64,000 nucleotides of DNA from Armigeres subalbatus. Its lineage: Eukaryota > Arthropoda > Insecta > Diptera > Culicidae. Below, in pieces: positions 35,891-49,400 of the stretch; positions within the stretch are counted from its first letter, which is position 1, and each line of letters opens with the position of its first letter. Where the stretch lies: assembly GCF_024139115.2 (NCBI RefSeq), contig NC_085140.1, positions 417,830,283-417,894,282 on the forward strand. Direction: 5' to 3'. The notes beneath the pieces were generated by a model. It was not told the DNA's origin. It saw only the letters and a program-made list of their open reading frames with translations, and ran no database searches. A program made the position numbers and the translations under genes.

Positions 35891-38544
35891 TGGCCCATAA
35901 GTATGTAAGACCGAAAAAAACTTTTGACATCCGTAATGAACACTGTTTATCATTAAGGACAATCTGCTATAATCAATCAATGCCTTACTGTCAATTTCAC
36001 AAAACAGTGAGATTAATATTTCAAATATGAACCCTTGTTTTAAGCTTTTTAACTCGTAAAGGTATTGGCCACGTTGTAGCCGGCTCCGGAAGTTTCTTAG
36101 CTGCCGGGAAAACCGCCAAAAATGGAACCTCAACTTCATGATTTTCAAATTACTCTACGAATATGTTTAATCCTGTCAGATTTTACTTATTCAGTTTCGG
36201 AAGTTCCTGGGACACCTGAGGGACGAACAAGAACGAAACCAAACAATGATTATTTGAATAATTTTAATTGCTTCCTATTTTTATTTGAAATCGATTTGAT
36301 ATTATTTTGTCCACTAATAACTAACAAAGCTAGTTTTGCTCCATAAGGGGCAATTCTCGATTTCGACGCCCTCCTAAAGGCTGGCAGGTGCCAATTCGCT
36401 AATAGTACGCTACTGCGCTGGTCACATAGGCCCAAAACACTTCAATTGCATTTCCATCAGCCATTTTTAACGCGGCAGTGCAATTCGATGTGTTATGTAA
36501 CATAGAACCGTTTCCTTTTTCAATTAATAACTGAGGAAATGCTATCTCAATACTAAAATCAGGCCAAGTTCCAGTTGGAATGTAGCGCATTAGAAGAAGA
36601 AGAAAAGAAGAAAAAGAAGAAATATTGAAATAATCAAAATTCATATTCCATCGTAGCTCTGTGGCGTGAAATGTACAGTCATGACAGCAATTAACCTTCC
36701 GTTATCTTTCGGTCAAAATCGATGCATGCAACCACAGTATAGATACACACCATAAGCAGAAGCACAGTGGTTTCTTCACATAGGTGAAATAAGACCGCAA
36801 TGAAGCATGATATTAGTTTTTAATTGGACATTATAGTAGATTTTCCCTACGTTCACTTATTTGAAATAAGTTATTAGTTATAAGTTATAAGTTATTTCTT
36901 TTCTAAACGTGACCTAAAGATAAGATTAGTTGACTTGATGCTAAATTTTAAATATGAAACTAAAGTTTATAGTCTGTTTAGCGTTTAGATTACGAAATAT
37001 ATCACATGATAGAGAGTATCTTGATGTCAAAGTTGACCCATCTTATTTTCATTTAATATGATATAATATAACCTCGTAATCTGAACAGGCTATTACATCG
37101 ATAAAAGGAAGAACATTAAAACTGCATCACTCAGTATAGTATCACACTGACTACACGGCTATGTACTATATAGCCGTCCAAAGGTCTGCATGGTCTTGAA
37201 TCACGCATGCAGCCTCGCCCATAATGTGTATAGCAAGCGAACTTTTTCGGATGGTTCGTACTTTCATAACGCCGTGGACCCTCATCACGATGGTTCAATC
37301 AATGCTTTTAAATGACAATCCAATTCTAATTGTAAATTGAATTTGAAATTTGTTTTAAGTGATGGAGATACGTGAAGAAATACATTTACTAATGTCATGA
37401 AGATTCCTTAAATCCAAAATTGTTCTTTCATTATTCCATGCAAACATGTGACTTTCACAACCGTAAAAAAATCTATTTGAACAATATGAACTGAATAAAA
37501 TGGAATGAGATTTTCAGTAAAACTGTTCTATGACATTAAAATAACTATTTATGTGTATTTTATTTTTTTCAATATTTTTTTGGTTTCTCACGAAAATGGA
37601 ACCATTGTGCGACTGACACACTCAATGATGATGAGAGCAAGAAGAGTTTCACCGTACTTTTGAATCAAGATAAGTAACGCTTGCGGTTGTTGCTCTACTT
37701 TTTACAGCCGAGATCACACATCACCCACCGCCCCTTAGCAGTTGCTGGTCGACTGGCGATGAATGCAATGTAATTTATTCTTAGTCATGGCTGTTTTGTT
37801 GTTGAACAAGCCTTTACTGATGCTGCTGCTGCTGCAGCCGGGATAAGGACTTGTGACAAAGTATTGTGTCCCTCTGGCACATAGAACAGAACGATGACGA
37901 CCGGATCCAGAACCATATGGCAAACGACCGCGAGGGACTTGGATGCAAGGGCTCGCCGTTTTTATGACGACGATGGGTGGTTTGGTTATTTTATCGAGAT
38001 AAATAAAAACAATAAACATCAAATTGTATACGCCGACCATAGAAGAACCAACGATGCAACAGATGGTTTCCAGTTTCACGATATGGGAAAATGGCATTGG
38101 AACGTCATTTCACGAACGTTAACAAACACGAAACAAAAACCGCACATTTTGATTGCAAAAAACGACTGTGTTATGGGGTACTCAAATGACATGTTGCTTG
38201 AATACAGAGTGAAATGGGGCAAAAGTATCACTAAAATTGATTAAAAATATTTGTATGAAATCATTTTTAAAAAAAATAGTCCGCTTAGCGTTGATTGTGT
38301 CTCTTCCATGCATTGTACAAATAAAAAAAAGCACATAAGAATGGTAAAAATATCACTTTTTTCATGTTAAGGCATTCATTTACTGCTGTTCCTGGATGTT
38401 TTTTTTTTTTTTTCAATAAAAGGAAATGTTTCCAAGAGGGTACCTCTTAGGAAAAACACAATAACTTTATCATACTTAGGAAAAAACAATAACTATAACA
38501 TATCACGCAAGGACAGATGATGAGTGTAATGAATAGATACGTGG
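35891..38544. other. No gene recognised
   Basis: AT-rich. A GAA-rich tract lies at 36592-36625 and (ctg)n at 37820-37836. A 116-aa plus frame (37894-38244) and a 120-aa minus frame (37735-38097) overlap antisense and show no domain. A T-run lies at 38400-38413. Confidence 0.35.
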
Positions 38545-38706
38545 TTTTTGCGTAAACACAAGTACACACATACAGAAATTACCTCAATTCCTCTAGCTGA
38601 GTCGATTGATTCTAAGAATTTCCGGGCTTTCTATCAAACATTCGTTTTCGAAGTGAATAAACTGGCTTTTTGTGAAATCTCGGTGTACAAGAAAGCCAAA
38701 ATCATT
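38545..38706 (+). repeat. Diverged copy of the 59-62 kb tail module
   Basis: Shares cacacatacagaaattacct, caattcctctagctgagtcg, the gggctttctat region and the end gtgtacaagaaagccaaaa with the tail modules at 60065-60197, 60958-61125 and 61770-61926. It shows the tail existing away from the 167-bp core. Confidence 0.55.
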
Positions 38707-41700
38707 AGTAACTGTAAACAAATGCAATGCATCACAACTTCAATATTTCCCAGAAACACCTGATACCATCGAAACTGCGAACAGTCGTTAATTTACGCAG
38801 GCGGAGATCTTACTTACTATGTACCTGACATTGTCGAGACTTATGGACCCCAACCACACTAACCTGTGTCTCCGCAAATCGCAATCTTCGTGTTAATCCC
38901 AACGATGACATTCGTTTTCGGTCCATCGCACAGTGGGACAACTTTTGACATAGTCATTTTTTTAATTTTTTTTCCAAGTTCTGTGTTATATTTGTATGGT
39001 AAACTAGTTAGTCCTGCAGACTTTGTCTCGCCGAAAATTGATTAATTTACAGAAACTACTTTTTGCATTCACGATTTAATTAAAAAACTGGTAACAAATC
39101 GATTCTCTAACATTTTTTTTTTAGTTTTACCATAACAAATGAAGTGTACATATGTAAATAAGTTCAAATCGTTCGATCCATTATCGAATGATGATACCAA
39201 CTTCGTGTTATATACAGATGGTCAAAATTTCAAATTCCAAAAAAAAAAATACGAGGAACCATTCGATAAAAAAAACACCACAACAATAACCAAAATTTGA
39301 TTCAGCGTGAACATATTTAAATTTTGCATTTTTCCAGGTTCGTAAATACAATATATGACTTGAAGCTTCATGTTGGTTCCACAGTGCGAAGCCGGCCGCT
39401 GCAATGGTAATGGACCTTTCGAGAACTGATCCGATGTGGCAGACCGACAAGGCAAACCCAACTTAGCCGATTGTGATCATTAGCCATCACATCACGACTA
39501 CGGTCACAAAGTGACTTTCAGCACATGACGGACTGACTTCGTTATGTTGTTGATCGGGTTGAATAAATATTGTGAAATTTGAGACATTTTCTTTACGGGT
39601 CTCGGTTGGCAGCCTGTTCGCTGCGCAGTGCAATGGGTGCATCGGTCTCCGGAAAAGAAGACATGATCACTACTGTCGCTGCTGACGATGGCTGGCTGCT
39701 TCATGATTTGCACCACATGGGAACGGTGATAATGGGGTGGAGGAAGGAGCGGCTTTCAAAACCACAATGACGAGATACAAGTGTCGTCGTCATATGACGA
39801 CGAGTATGTTGTTGATGCAAACTGGTTGGCCGCCACCAACTGGTACGAACCTTGCATGAAGGTTGCCGCCTAGTCTGATGTGAATTTCATTTGAGACTTT
39901 CTCGAACATCCATGTGCACCGAAAGTACACGCCGAAAACGAACTTTAAAAAGGCAAAAAGGGCCGGTCGGCTATTGTATATGAATTGAATCAGTTTAACG
40001 AATTGAGGATAAATCATTAAGTGCGCGAATATGTACGTCTATGTGTAACATTTGAAAGGTAAAGCTTTTGGAACATTGCATGCAAAGATTGAATGGCAAG
40101 AAGTTTCTTATGATGGGAAGGTCAATATAATAAAGATTCGGTTATAACATTCCAGAGTTATGCTCGAAAGGATCACAATATTCATACCGGAATCCCTTAT
40201 CGTATATGATCCTAAAATAACATTATTGATTATGTGTATCGTAAATATTGTAAATGTTTAAGAACAAATGTGAACCAGCTGTAAATCTCAAAACAGCAGA
40301 CAATAATAATATCAATTGATATATTTTCAAACCATAACAAACTTAATTATTGCATTTCTGTCTGACGTAATCATGAAATGATAGAGGAAGCATTTCATCA
40401 TTTTATATACCGCGTCGTCAACTGACAATTAACTATAACTATTATAAATCAAATTGAAAAAAGTCTCTGATGCTAGATATCTGACAAGATTCGTGCTACC
40501 CTCCGTTTTTATACGTCGTTTCAACCTGTCCATTTTCTGAGAAAATTTTCCTCCAAATTGAAACACGAGAAAGCTCGCTCTTAAGATTTATGGACCAAAT
40601 TTCGATTCGACCCATCGAAACCGCATTTATGTTCGTTTCTTCTTGGCAAGACGCCGTGACAACCAGCGCCCAATCACGATTTTCCCGTGCAAGCAACCGG
40701 CTGTTAACCAACCTACCGGTGGACTACCTACAATCTAAACCAACGTCATCATTAACGTAAAGCTCTCTTTTAACGGTTCACTTGATATCACGAGTGGGTG
40801 GGTCGACGCCTTTTAAAACCAATATTCCGGCACATGAGTTAAACCGTTTTGGTCGCGGTCGTCATCGTCGTCGTCATCATCCTCCATCGCATTTCTCGAA
40901 CCAGGTCGGTGCTCTGTGGCAGTTGTTGAAGTTGGAAGACTTGTTTTGAACTTCGTCCGGCCCCCACAGATGCCCAATCATGTCAGTTGCGCTTCTGGTA
41001 GTAGATCTCAAGCTTGTTTTCTGTACGAGTGAACAAGTAAATCGTGTTCAACGAACTCTCTATTCTCCGTTCCCATGTTTCCTTTCGTAAATGACATCCA
41101 GAAATTGTGTCATTTTTGAACATTTTGAATTATTGGAAATAGATTGATGTGCAGCAATAATAAAAGACTGGTACAATTATTATTGCTTAGCATAACAATG
41201 TTATGTTTTATTCACTTGTGATTTAATAATTTCCAGAGAAACATTGGAAAATACAAATTTTCCAGAGCCATCCACACGGAAAACAATTTCAGTTTCATCA
41301 CAAAAAAAAACAAAATGTAAAGGGCTCATGTTACACAATCAAAATAATTTTTGTAGGTCTCGCTATTTTACACCTCTACTGCACCGGAGCACACATGGAT
41401 TCATTCAACTGGGTCGTGGTTCACGCTCCGGCACCACACAGACCATTTTTGTTGGCCTTACACAAAACTCGATTCAGCTGATTTCCATTTCACGCGTCAG
41501 CCAGTCGGTCACAGCTGCTTCACAGTCGTCGTGGCGTCGCGCGTAGCCTTTGCAAGCTCATTATTATAGAGAAAAGAGGGGCAATATGATTGCGGGAGAC
41601 AAAATGCACAATTTTGTTATTTTGAATATAAAACCTAAGTTTACTTGCATGCAATGCAATGCTTAGAATTTTTTGATTACCATAAAATTGATATTGGGCT

Positions 41701-42123
41701 CACGTGATGTGTTTACTATTTACACTCAGGTTATAATTCTACTTCCACTATGTACTATGTCGATCGATTAGGACCAATTTTGGAGTATATAGGGTAGACA
41801 TAAATGATTTTCGAGACACACGATCCTGGCTTGATGGTAAGGTGACATATTAAAATAAAAGAATCTTAAATGTACTCTATTCCTTTATAGCCGGAGACGA
41901 GCAAGGCCTCGGGCTGAAAGTCTCCCTAATAAAGACAATAATGAAAAAAATATTCCTTTATATTGAAGAATGCTGAACGTATTCATAAACAAAAACCCAG
42001 GAAACAGTAATATTTCCCTCGTGATAAGTGAATGGACAGTGAATGGACCGCAACGACCGCTACACCCAACCAGCGGATGGCAGATTCTGCCCAAAAACCT
42101 TGCAAAATTTGTAGAAAATTTTG
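38707..42123. other. No gene recognised
   Basis: Mostly AT-rich. Frames of up to 100 aa (41244-41546 plus) overlap others and carry no motif. A (tcg/tca)n tract lies at 40861-40884. No RNA gene was identified. Confidence 0.35.
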
Positions 42124-42247
42124 GCATATACAAATTTGGAATATTTTAATACAATCATTGTATTGAAATCTTATAATGTTGTATTATTTTCATACATTAT
42201 CTGCAGCTTACATTTCATGTATTAAAACCTTGCAGAATTGTATATGC
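42124..42247. repeat. 124-bp inverted-repeat element
   Basis: The left arm (42124-42152, gcatatacaaatttggaata...) and right arm (42219-42247) are inverted repeats matching at about 24 of 29 bases. The right arm is identical to 28370-28398 in the opposite orientation. The centre is AT-rich and non-coding, so it is a MITE-like unit. The target site is not clear. Confidence 0.6.
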
Positions 42248-43412
42248 GATTTTTTTTTTATGTACGGATCAGAATGAGATCTATAGTCCGAACGTCACAA
42301 TTCCACCTCTTTTTCCCTATAGAATGTATGTACCTAGTTGCTGCAATGAACCCTTTCTTTCAGTACAATTAGCATTCGGTGCAGCTCTTATGAAACGTTT
42401 GGCGTGTGCCACAAACGTCAAACTATAGCTCCCCAGTCGGAATGCTGTTGTCCGTTTCCGTCGGCACCGCAGTAGGTCGTGGGCAGGTCGGTCATTTTCT
42501 CTGTATGGCGTTGTTGCTGGCGGCGTAAAACTAGGCAGGGGAAAGTGCGCAAAAAGATCGATTGTTTCAAATTTGCAATGATTTTATGCGTAACAGAAAA
42601 CACGTACCTAGCGGCCTCTCCCGTGTCAAGTAGGCACTACATTAGTCAGAAGTTGGCGCGGATCCAGGCGTGCGCACTTGTCTTGCTGTTTTGCAGCTGT
42701 CGAATCGAACATGAACGAACATAGTCGAGGCGAGGGTAAAATTGGGATTTCGCTATGCGATGCTGACCCAGTCCCAGTGCGGATGATTCAACAGATACAA
42801 ATTATGTTGGTCACCAATTGGGTGCAACGCTCATCCCCGACTGCTAATCGAGGGCGATTTGCAATTCTGTCAACGATTCCGAACGATTTCGGTTATCAGT
42901 GAAAAAGATGTCAAGTGTATTGGAACTGGTTTGCAGTTCACGGTCGAGCAAATTATGCAGAATGATGAAACAGTTTTGTTTCATCTCAGCAGTGGAGGAA
43001 CTTGTTGAGGCTCCTAATGCTTCTTTAGTAGCTCTGAATCTGTTTTTTAGCAAATGTTTTCATTAGCATTTCAAGGGTTTATTATTACAGGATTTTTATG
43101 CAATTATGCATTTTTATGCATCACAATTATAAGGTTTAAATACTTCTTTTTATTTAGTGATGAACTTATAAATTATAATATTTATAAAAAAACAAGTGAA
43201 TAAAGATAACAATAAATAAGATAACTCAATTCTATAATCCCTTGTAAGTCACTTTACTTGCGTGAAGCACTTACGTCTGGTGAAATATCCAATTATCCAG
43301 CAAATTAATTTAAATGTCTAATCATAACACATTGATCTAAATTTAATTAACCATTATTAAACAACGATACATTTTTTTTTCTAAATACAAGATTGAGGAA
43401 TACATTATTTGC
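42248..43412. other. No gene recognised
   Basis: Overlapping short frames (61-81 aa) at 42418-43053 on both strands, then AT-rich DNA. No motif found. Confidence 0.35.
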
Positions 43413-43591
43413 ATAAGGGCGTTATTGCATTGATCGATTTCTCTTCATCGATGTTTTCTTTCGTTTATAACTCAACTTGGATAAATGTTACAACCATGAT
43501 TAATGCTTCTGGGTGCAAGATGCAGCCATACTTTATCACCCAAACCATAAAATCTAAGTCAAGCTCTCAGAATTGACTTAGACGCCCTTAT
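43413..43591. mobile_element. ~180-bp MITE with ataagggcgt ends
   Basis: ataagggcgt at 43413-43422 is matched exactly by its complement at 43582-43591. The 3' part (gggtgcaagatgcagccatactttatcac...) resembles 46380-46498, and the end motif recurs at 9191-9201. It is non-coding. Confidence 0.55.
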
Positions 43592-46379
43592 ATGGAGAGA
43601 ATAACAAAATTATATCATATTTGTGTCACTGATTTTTTTTCAATTCTTATTTAAATGAATTTTGAGAATTTTCGGTTCTTTACTTATCATAGTCCAAGGC
43701 AAAGGCCAGAGGGCCACTTGGCAAAGGGAGGGGTCCAACCTAAAGACCTTCCGAAGGCAAGGTTTTTAGGAAATACAAAATGATACACATTAAAATTAAC
43801 AGTAATGAAACTTAAGTCTGAGCACTTTAAAATTAGACAAAATATCATTCACTTGTTGATGATCGGATGTTGTAGGGCGTATTGATCCAGAATATAATTT
43901 AAACCTTCAGGTGAATTTCAACCAGCCTAATCATTGGTATTCTTAATCGGAAGTTGGAATTTTCTTTGACGCCTTGCTCTTCGGAGATGATTAGTGTTGT
44001 ATGAGAAGAAATTCAATCCTAAAAATCGTCGAAGTTTAAACCAAAAACTCATTCAGTACGATAAAAAGGTATTGTTCAATACGCTGTAATGACACGACGA
44101 TATTTATTATAATCATAACTGAAAAACCTTCTCAGAATGCTGCGAATCAGCGTAAGAACATTTACATAATTCTGAGAGATGAATAGTGGCGACGGTAGTA
44201 AATTTAGGGTTGAGGACCCCTCAGCTAACATTGTTAAAATTCTATAGTGTTGAAGCGGAGAAAAGGGGGTTTAAGGCCCGGGTTGAGATATCAATGCCGC
44301 TGTTGCCTTGTAACCTTAGGAAAAACAAGAAGGAAGGTTCGTACGCCTCGGACTGTGGGTCTCATACCCAGAGTTCTACTCGTGATGCCCAAAAAGTAAT
44401 TCTATTTAAATGCGACGATTCTGGCCCCATCCTTGAGGAAGTAGTTGAGGGTGGCATTTTCGGCGGTATCGTCCGTGAGAGCATCTTTAATGCTGACGTG
44501 GATCCCGTGTGTTTCTCTGTACGGGAATTTGGAATCTTGTATTTGGGAGACCGGCATAGATAGTGCCTGACCGAGTTGTGAACACCGCAGACTTCACAGG
44601 GTGCCCAAAAAGGGCTCCCAATAAAATTGCGTGAGAGCCGCGTGTGCCTGGTTCGGAGCTGAGAAATAACCTGCTGGCGAACGTATCAGCTTTGCGGCAG
44701 ATAGCAACTAGCCGCCTCGTACTCGACAGTCAAAACGAGGTGGAATTAAATGGAAAGTACTAAACTCGTCTTATGACAGTTGGAGACATTTCATTAAAAG
44801 AGCTTAAATAGTTTTCTCAACGTGTAGATGTTTGGTGAGAGAAAGCGAAACACACCGTTTAAGGCGACGAGAAAAAGCGTCGAGGGCGAAGGACAAATCG
44901 GCACTTATGAAAGGTTGGTTAAACGGGGAATTCGGTGAGTCCTTGGGGATAATTTGCCAGAGATAATGATCTGGCAGCAATGTTAAGCTGGAACTCGAGT
45001 TATCGCTAACCGAAGCTAAAGCTGCGAAGTATTCCCTAAGACACCTCGGGGAGACCGGAGATGGTACGATGGCATGACGAGATGTACGGGGGAATATTTG
45101 CTATTGCCACGATTACTACTCAACTTATCATGGCGATTGAGCGTGAGAAAATTAAAAATTCAAAATGAATTGCCTACCAATAAACGGATATTATGGGTTG
45201 AGTGACAATAACGAATAAAACGCACTATAAGTCAAGGTGCGCATCTATCAGGTGCTCGTTGGATTGAATAGCTATTTTAACATGGTTAGTAGCTTCTGTA
45301 ACGCTGGTAGTATTCTCGTAATCTCCCGAGCTCGATAATAAATAATTCAGAAATAACTAAATCGGTCCTTGATTTGATTGAAACTCAATAGCGTTTTTAT
45401 TAATCATACTTAACACCTTAAAAATGAGTGATATTATTTTAAATCTTTCTTTTATTTGGAAGGCTCAGTCGAAAACAAGTTTAATATCACATCCTAATGA
45501 TTCTTATACAAAATGTTAGTTTTGGGAAATCGAAAAACTCGCGGTTTGGTCGAGGTTAGGGTTTCAATACATTTGCTATGTAACTTCCACTGAAGAATTT
45601 TTTGGAATCCTTTTTAATTTTTACGTTTTTGCTTTTCTGAGAAGATTGTTTGTACATGCTTCTATACGTTTCTCAATTAGTATCAATTGTTTATATGAAA
45701 CAAATAAGAAAAATAAGTATATAGTCCATATGGTCTGGGTTCTGGCAAATCACAAAAAGCGCCAATGAAAATTTCCGTTTTTTTTTTTCCTAAAGTTTTC
45801 ATGTAACAGATTCAATTAATCACATATCGCATCAGACATCGTTCAACGCCATAACTGAGGATATCGTACAATAAATGTACGCATGATTTGATACAGAATA
45901 CTTTCCGTTTTCTATTTGCGAACTAAATATCAGAAGTCAATCAAAAAGCCGCTCGGTACGGTTTGGCTGAACCCCGACCATATATCGTAAGTAATAAGTT
46001 CATATCGTATCATTTGCAATAGTTGTGTATTTAATTTTTATTTCATAATTAATAAAATTCATCAATAGATCACGAAACACGACTGCGTAATGCATACAAA
46101 GTGAAATTATAGACACTTCCGAAGAAAAAGTCAGTTATACAGATTATTGCAATCAAATGTGTTAGGGTCCATTTTACTAGCCGAAAAAGGGTGAGATTGA
46201 CTTTTTTTTGTCAAAAAAAAAAACACTTGAAACAAATTCGGGTCACAGAATTTAAAAAAAAGGTAGAGATTTTTTCCAAGTGCAAGTTTTCAATTCTAAG
46301 TTATGAGGTCTCCCTAGAGCAAAGTTGATGAAAGCTCCACATATGTACTGGAATTTTTCAACTAGGGAAATATATAACT
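43592..46379. other. Unassigned; contains a GC-richer island
   Basis: 43592-44160 and 45170-46379 are AT-rich with no feature. 44170-45160 is more balanced in base composition and may be an old TE fragment, but neither strand gave a recognisable motif. Confidence 0.35.
44186..44563 (+). CDS. Hypothetical 125-codon frame, product unknown
   Basis: This is one of the longest frames outside recognised elements. Read from ATG 44186, it has a basic first half (RKNKKEG near residue 50) and an acidic, hydrophobic second half (GPILEEVVEGGIFGGIVRES near residue 82). There is no signal peptide, membrane segment or zinc motif. No overlapping minus-strand frame of similar length exists. The surrounding 44170-45160 island differs in composition from its flanks, which suggests a decayed mobile element rather than a host exon. 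The TAG stop is followed by non-coding DNA. It could equally be chance. I do not assign a function. Confidence 0.15.
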   Translation: MATVVNLGLRTPQLTLLKFYSVEAEKRGFKARVEISMPLLPCNLRKNKKEGSYASDCGSHTQSSTRDAQKVILFKCDDSGPILEEVVEGGIFGGIVRESIFNADVDPVCFSVREFGILYLGDRHR

Positions 46380-46498
46380 CTGGTGCAAGATGTAATTATC
46401 CTTTATCACAACAAACCATTATATCTTTGGAAACTATTGCAATTGGCTCTATTGATAAAAAAAAAACTTAGACGAAGAGATGCAGTTACGCCCCTATG
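46380..46498. repeat. Partial relative of the 43.4-kb MITE
   Basis: tggtgcaagatgtaattatc and ctttatcacaacaaacc, then cttagacgaagagatgcagt and acgcccctatg, align with the 3' half of 43413-43591. The left end is missing. Confidence 0.5.
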
Positions 46499-49400
46499 AT
46501 TCTCAGCGCAAGAAATGGTTTGAGCAAATGCCCGAAAGTGCGATTTCTTAACACATCTCCGTCGATTGTTAACGACCAAGAAAGTCAAAAATGCGTATAT
46601 TATTATCCAAATTTGTTCACGATTTACAAGGATGCCTCAACGATGAATGTTACGACAGTAACCCAAATCAATTGAGCACAAATTTCCATCACTCCAACAA
46701 TCAACAACAATTGATGTCTTATTTTGAAAGTCCATCAGTATACAGTGGCCCATCTTTACCGAACCTTCACACCCGGCAATCGATGAAAGCGATCATTTTA
46801 ATTTGTTTATCAAACGTCATAAAAATCGTATGAATGATGATGTTTACGTCCTGCCAAACCGAACTCGAGGTTTTCTTTATGCTTGGTGCTGTCGACTGAC
46901 TAACAACAGCATGATCAGAAGTCACGCGGGTGGTAAACTCCACAGAGCACAACGGCATCATCCAACCATCATCATGGATGCCGCCAGGGCGGCATAAAGC
47001 TTACTGTTGTTGTAAACAAAGCAAAATCAATTCACTTCTGTGTGCTTGGGTGCCAAGAAGCAGCACACTAACTCTGCGACCGACCTCACACTACGCAAAT
47101 CTAATTGTCCACGCGCATTTTTCGAATGACGGGAATGGGACTGGGACAAACGCGACTATCTGTACATCCGCCGATCCCTTGTTGAAAGCTTCAGCCATCT
47201 ATATGCATGTCAAGTTGATCGTTCGTTGACAGACACAGCCGACACTGATGAAATCCACCGCGAACAATCGTCTAATATATAAGTTAGACATGGAATAGTG
47301 TGGATGAGCTCCCTATAGCAAATTTAACAGCGCTGGGAGCACGTACGATGCCTATAACTAGAGCATGGTAGAGAGAGCCGATGCAGCTTTACTGGTTCGC
47401 ATAAATATTTGCGCCAGAAAATCGTAAATTTCGCGGTCGTTAATCCGACTTTACTTTCAATGTATGTGTTGTCCGGTCCAGCACGATCATGTAACTCTTA
47501 GTCAAGTCTCCGCTGCATGGCAATTTTAGCATGACGTTCATACGTAACTAAACACCTTATAACCATTTTGCCTTTGTTGTTCACCTGGGGTTAATCCGTG
47601 TGTCCGTTTGGTAGCGCACACCTGATGCTCTAAGAAACAACCTGAGCACAATCTATTGAAGGGCGCATAACTGCTACTTTAGGCAAGCTGTGCGCATTGT
47701 GAAACCGCATGCGTTGTGGAACATTTATGCGTCCGAAACATAAATATTTAGGTCCAGCTCGGCTAGCACGTCTGTCCGTTGAATGGATCTTGTAATGAGT
47801 CCAGATTCAAGCTGAGATTAATCACGCCAACTGGGCAACAAGCTGTCCGTTGCCTGCACTTGTAGGGTGTAGAAGCGTCTTATTTCCAAACGACAGGGTA
47901 TGGATATTTGACTCACAACGGCACTGTGGGGCTCCCGCACCGCAGTACCTACGTCAAACGGGTTGTTGTGTCCGGAAGATGTTGGGCAATTGTGTATAAA
48001 TGACACTTTGGTAAAAATTCAGTTGAGCATTGGACGAATTTCCAATCGGATTTTTGACTTGAAAAATCAGCATTTGATAAAGAGATTAATTGAAACAAAT
48101 TGATGTTTAACTTTTTTTAATAAAACGGATACGATTTTTGACACTTCGTAGCATTTACAACACTAGATATGACTTTTAACAGCGTAGAAGATGGAAAAGT
48201 CTACTTAGGTCTACGAAGGCTAGATCGAAGTTTACGAACGATTGCTGACCTTAGCAAAATTCTGAATGTAAAAGACATCAGCCGCCTTTAGTTCAGGAAG
48301 ATGCGCATTCTATCCTACCGATTTAGTGACGCGGAAACAAACACAAGTCTTTGTAACTCATTCAGCAATCATTCAGGAAAGTATGTGCCCGATTACATGT
48401 ATCGCACTTGGACTTGGGCGCCAGCCAATCAAAGCAGAGACCAGCCAACAAACGAAGTTGTTTATTTTTGAGCTCGATCGTAAATTTTTCGGAAGAACAC
48501 GCGCATCGAATGGCTAAACAACGCCCACACGGCATGTTCGAAGTATGTTTGTTTTTATTTCCGACGCGCTTTCGCAAAAGCAGGTTCATTGGAATCCTAC
48601 TATACACTTTACCGCCGTTTGGACCAGTTTGGTGTTCAGAACCCACTTTTCGTGAAACGTATGAAACGAAATTGAATGCATTCATTTCCGCTTATTTTAT
48701 CCATTCCGTTTCGAGTCATGCATGCGAATGAATTAAGGGAAAATGTATGAATTTTAGAATACAACGTTTATTAAAAAAGCGGTACTCAAATACTGCAATG
48801 CTAACCAATCACACAAAAATCAGAAACAAATCAAATTCCTTTTCATTGCTTTATTTTTTTATGGTATGAATATAATAGGAGCTATGAGATGAGGTCCAAG
48901 AGCAGTAATTCTATATACCTCCTGAAGATTAAATAGGTATCAGTCCATCTAATCAATTAAACAAAAGTGTTTAACTATGAGTAGAATAAAAACTTCTCCT
49001 AAACAATTGGAATTTTTTATACAAAATTGGGAAATTTCCAATAAAGAAATCACGGTGTGAGCAATAAATAAATATACGGTTTCTACAAATAATGCGAACA
49101 AAAATTTAAAAAAATCAAAAACAAAAATGAATAAGCACTTTTAAAAGCAAAAAATGCAATTGTAAAAGAAGAATTTTCCATAATGAAATCAAAATGTTCC
49201 ACGAAAAAAAAAATTAAAGTTTCCAAAAAATAAATAAATCACTGCACAAAATCACATATTGTAGAACTCACCATTTTAATTACTATTCGATGTCACCCTT
49301 CGCATCATACTATTAAACATCTAGAATCACAACGCTGTCATTCTTATTAACTACGCCCGCACCTTAAAGCTTTACCGAACCTTCGAAACATAAATAAGAT

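Noticed and set aside
48362..48731. Two 107-aa antisense frames as genes
   Set aside because: Same-length frames on both strands with no motif are typical of chance in this composition.
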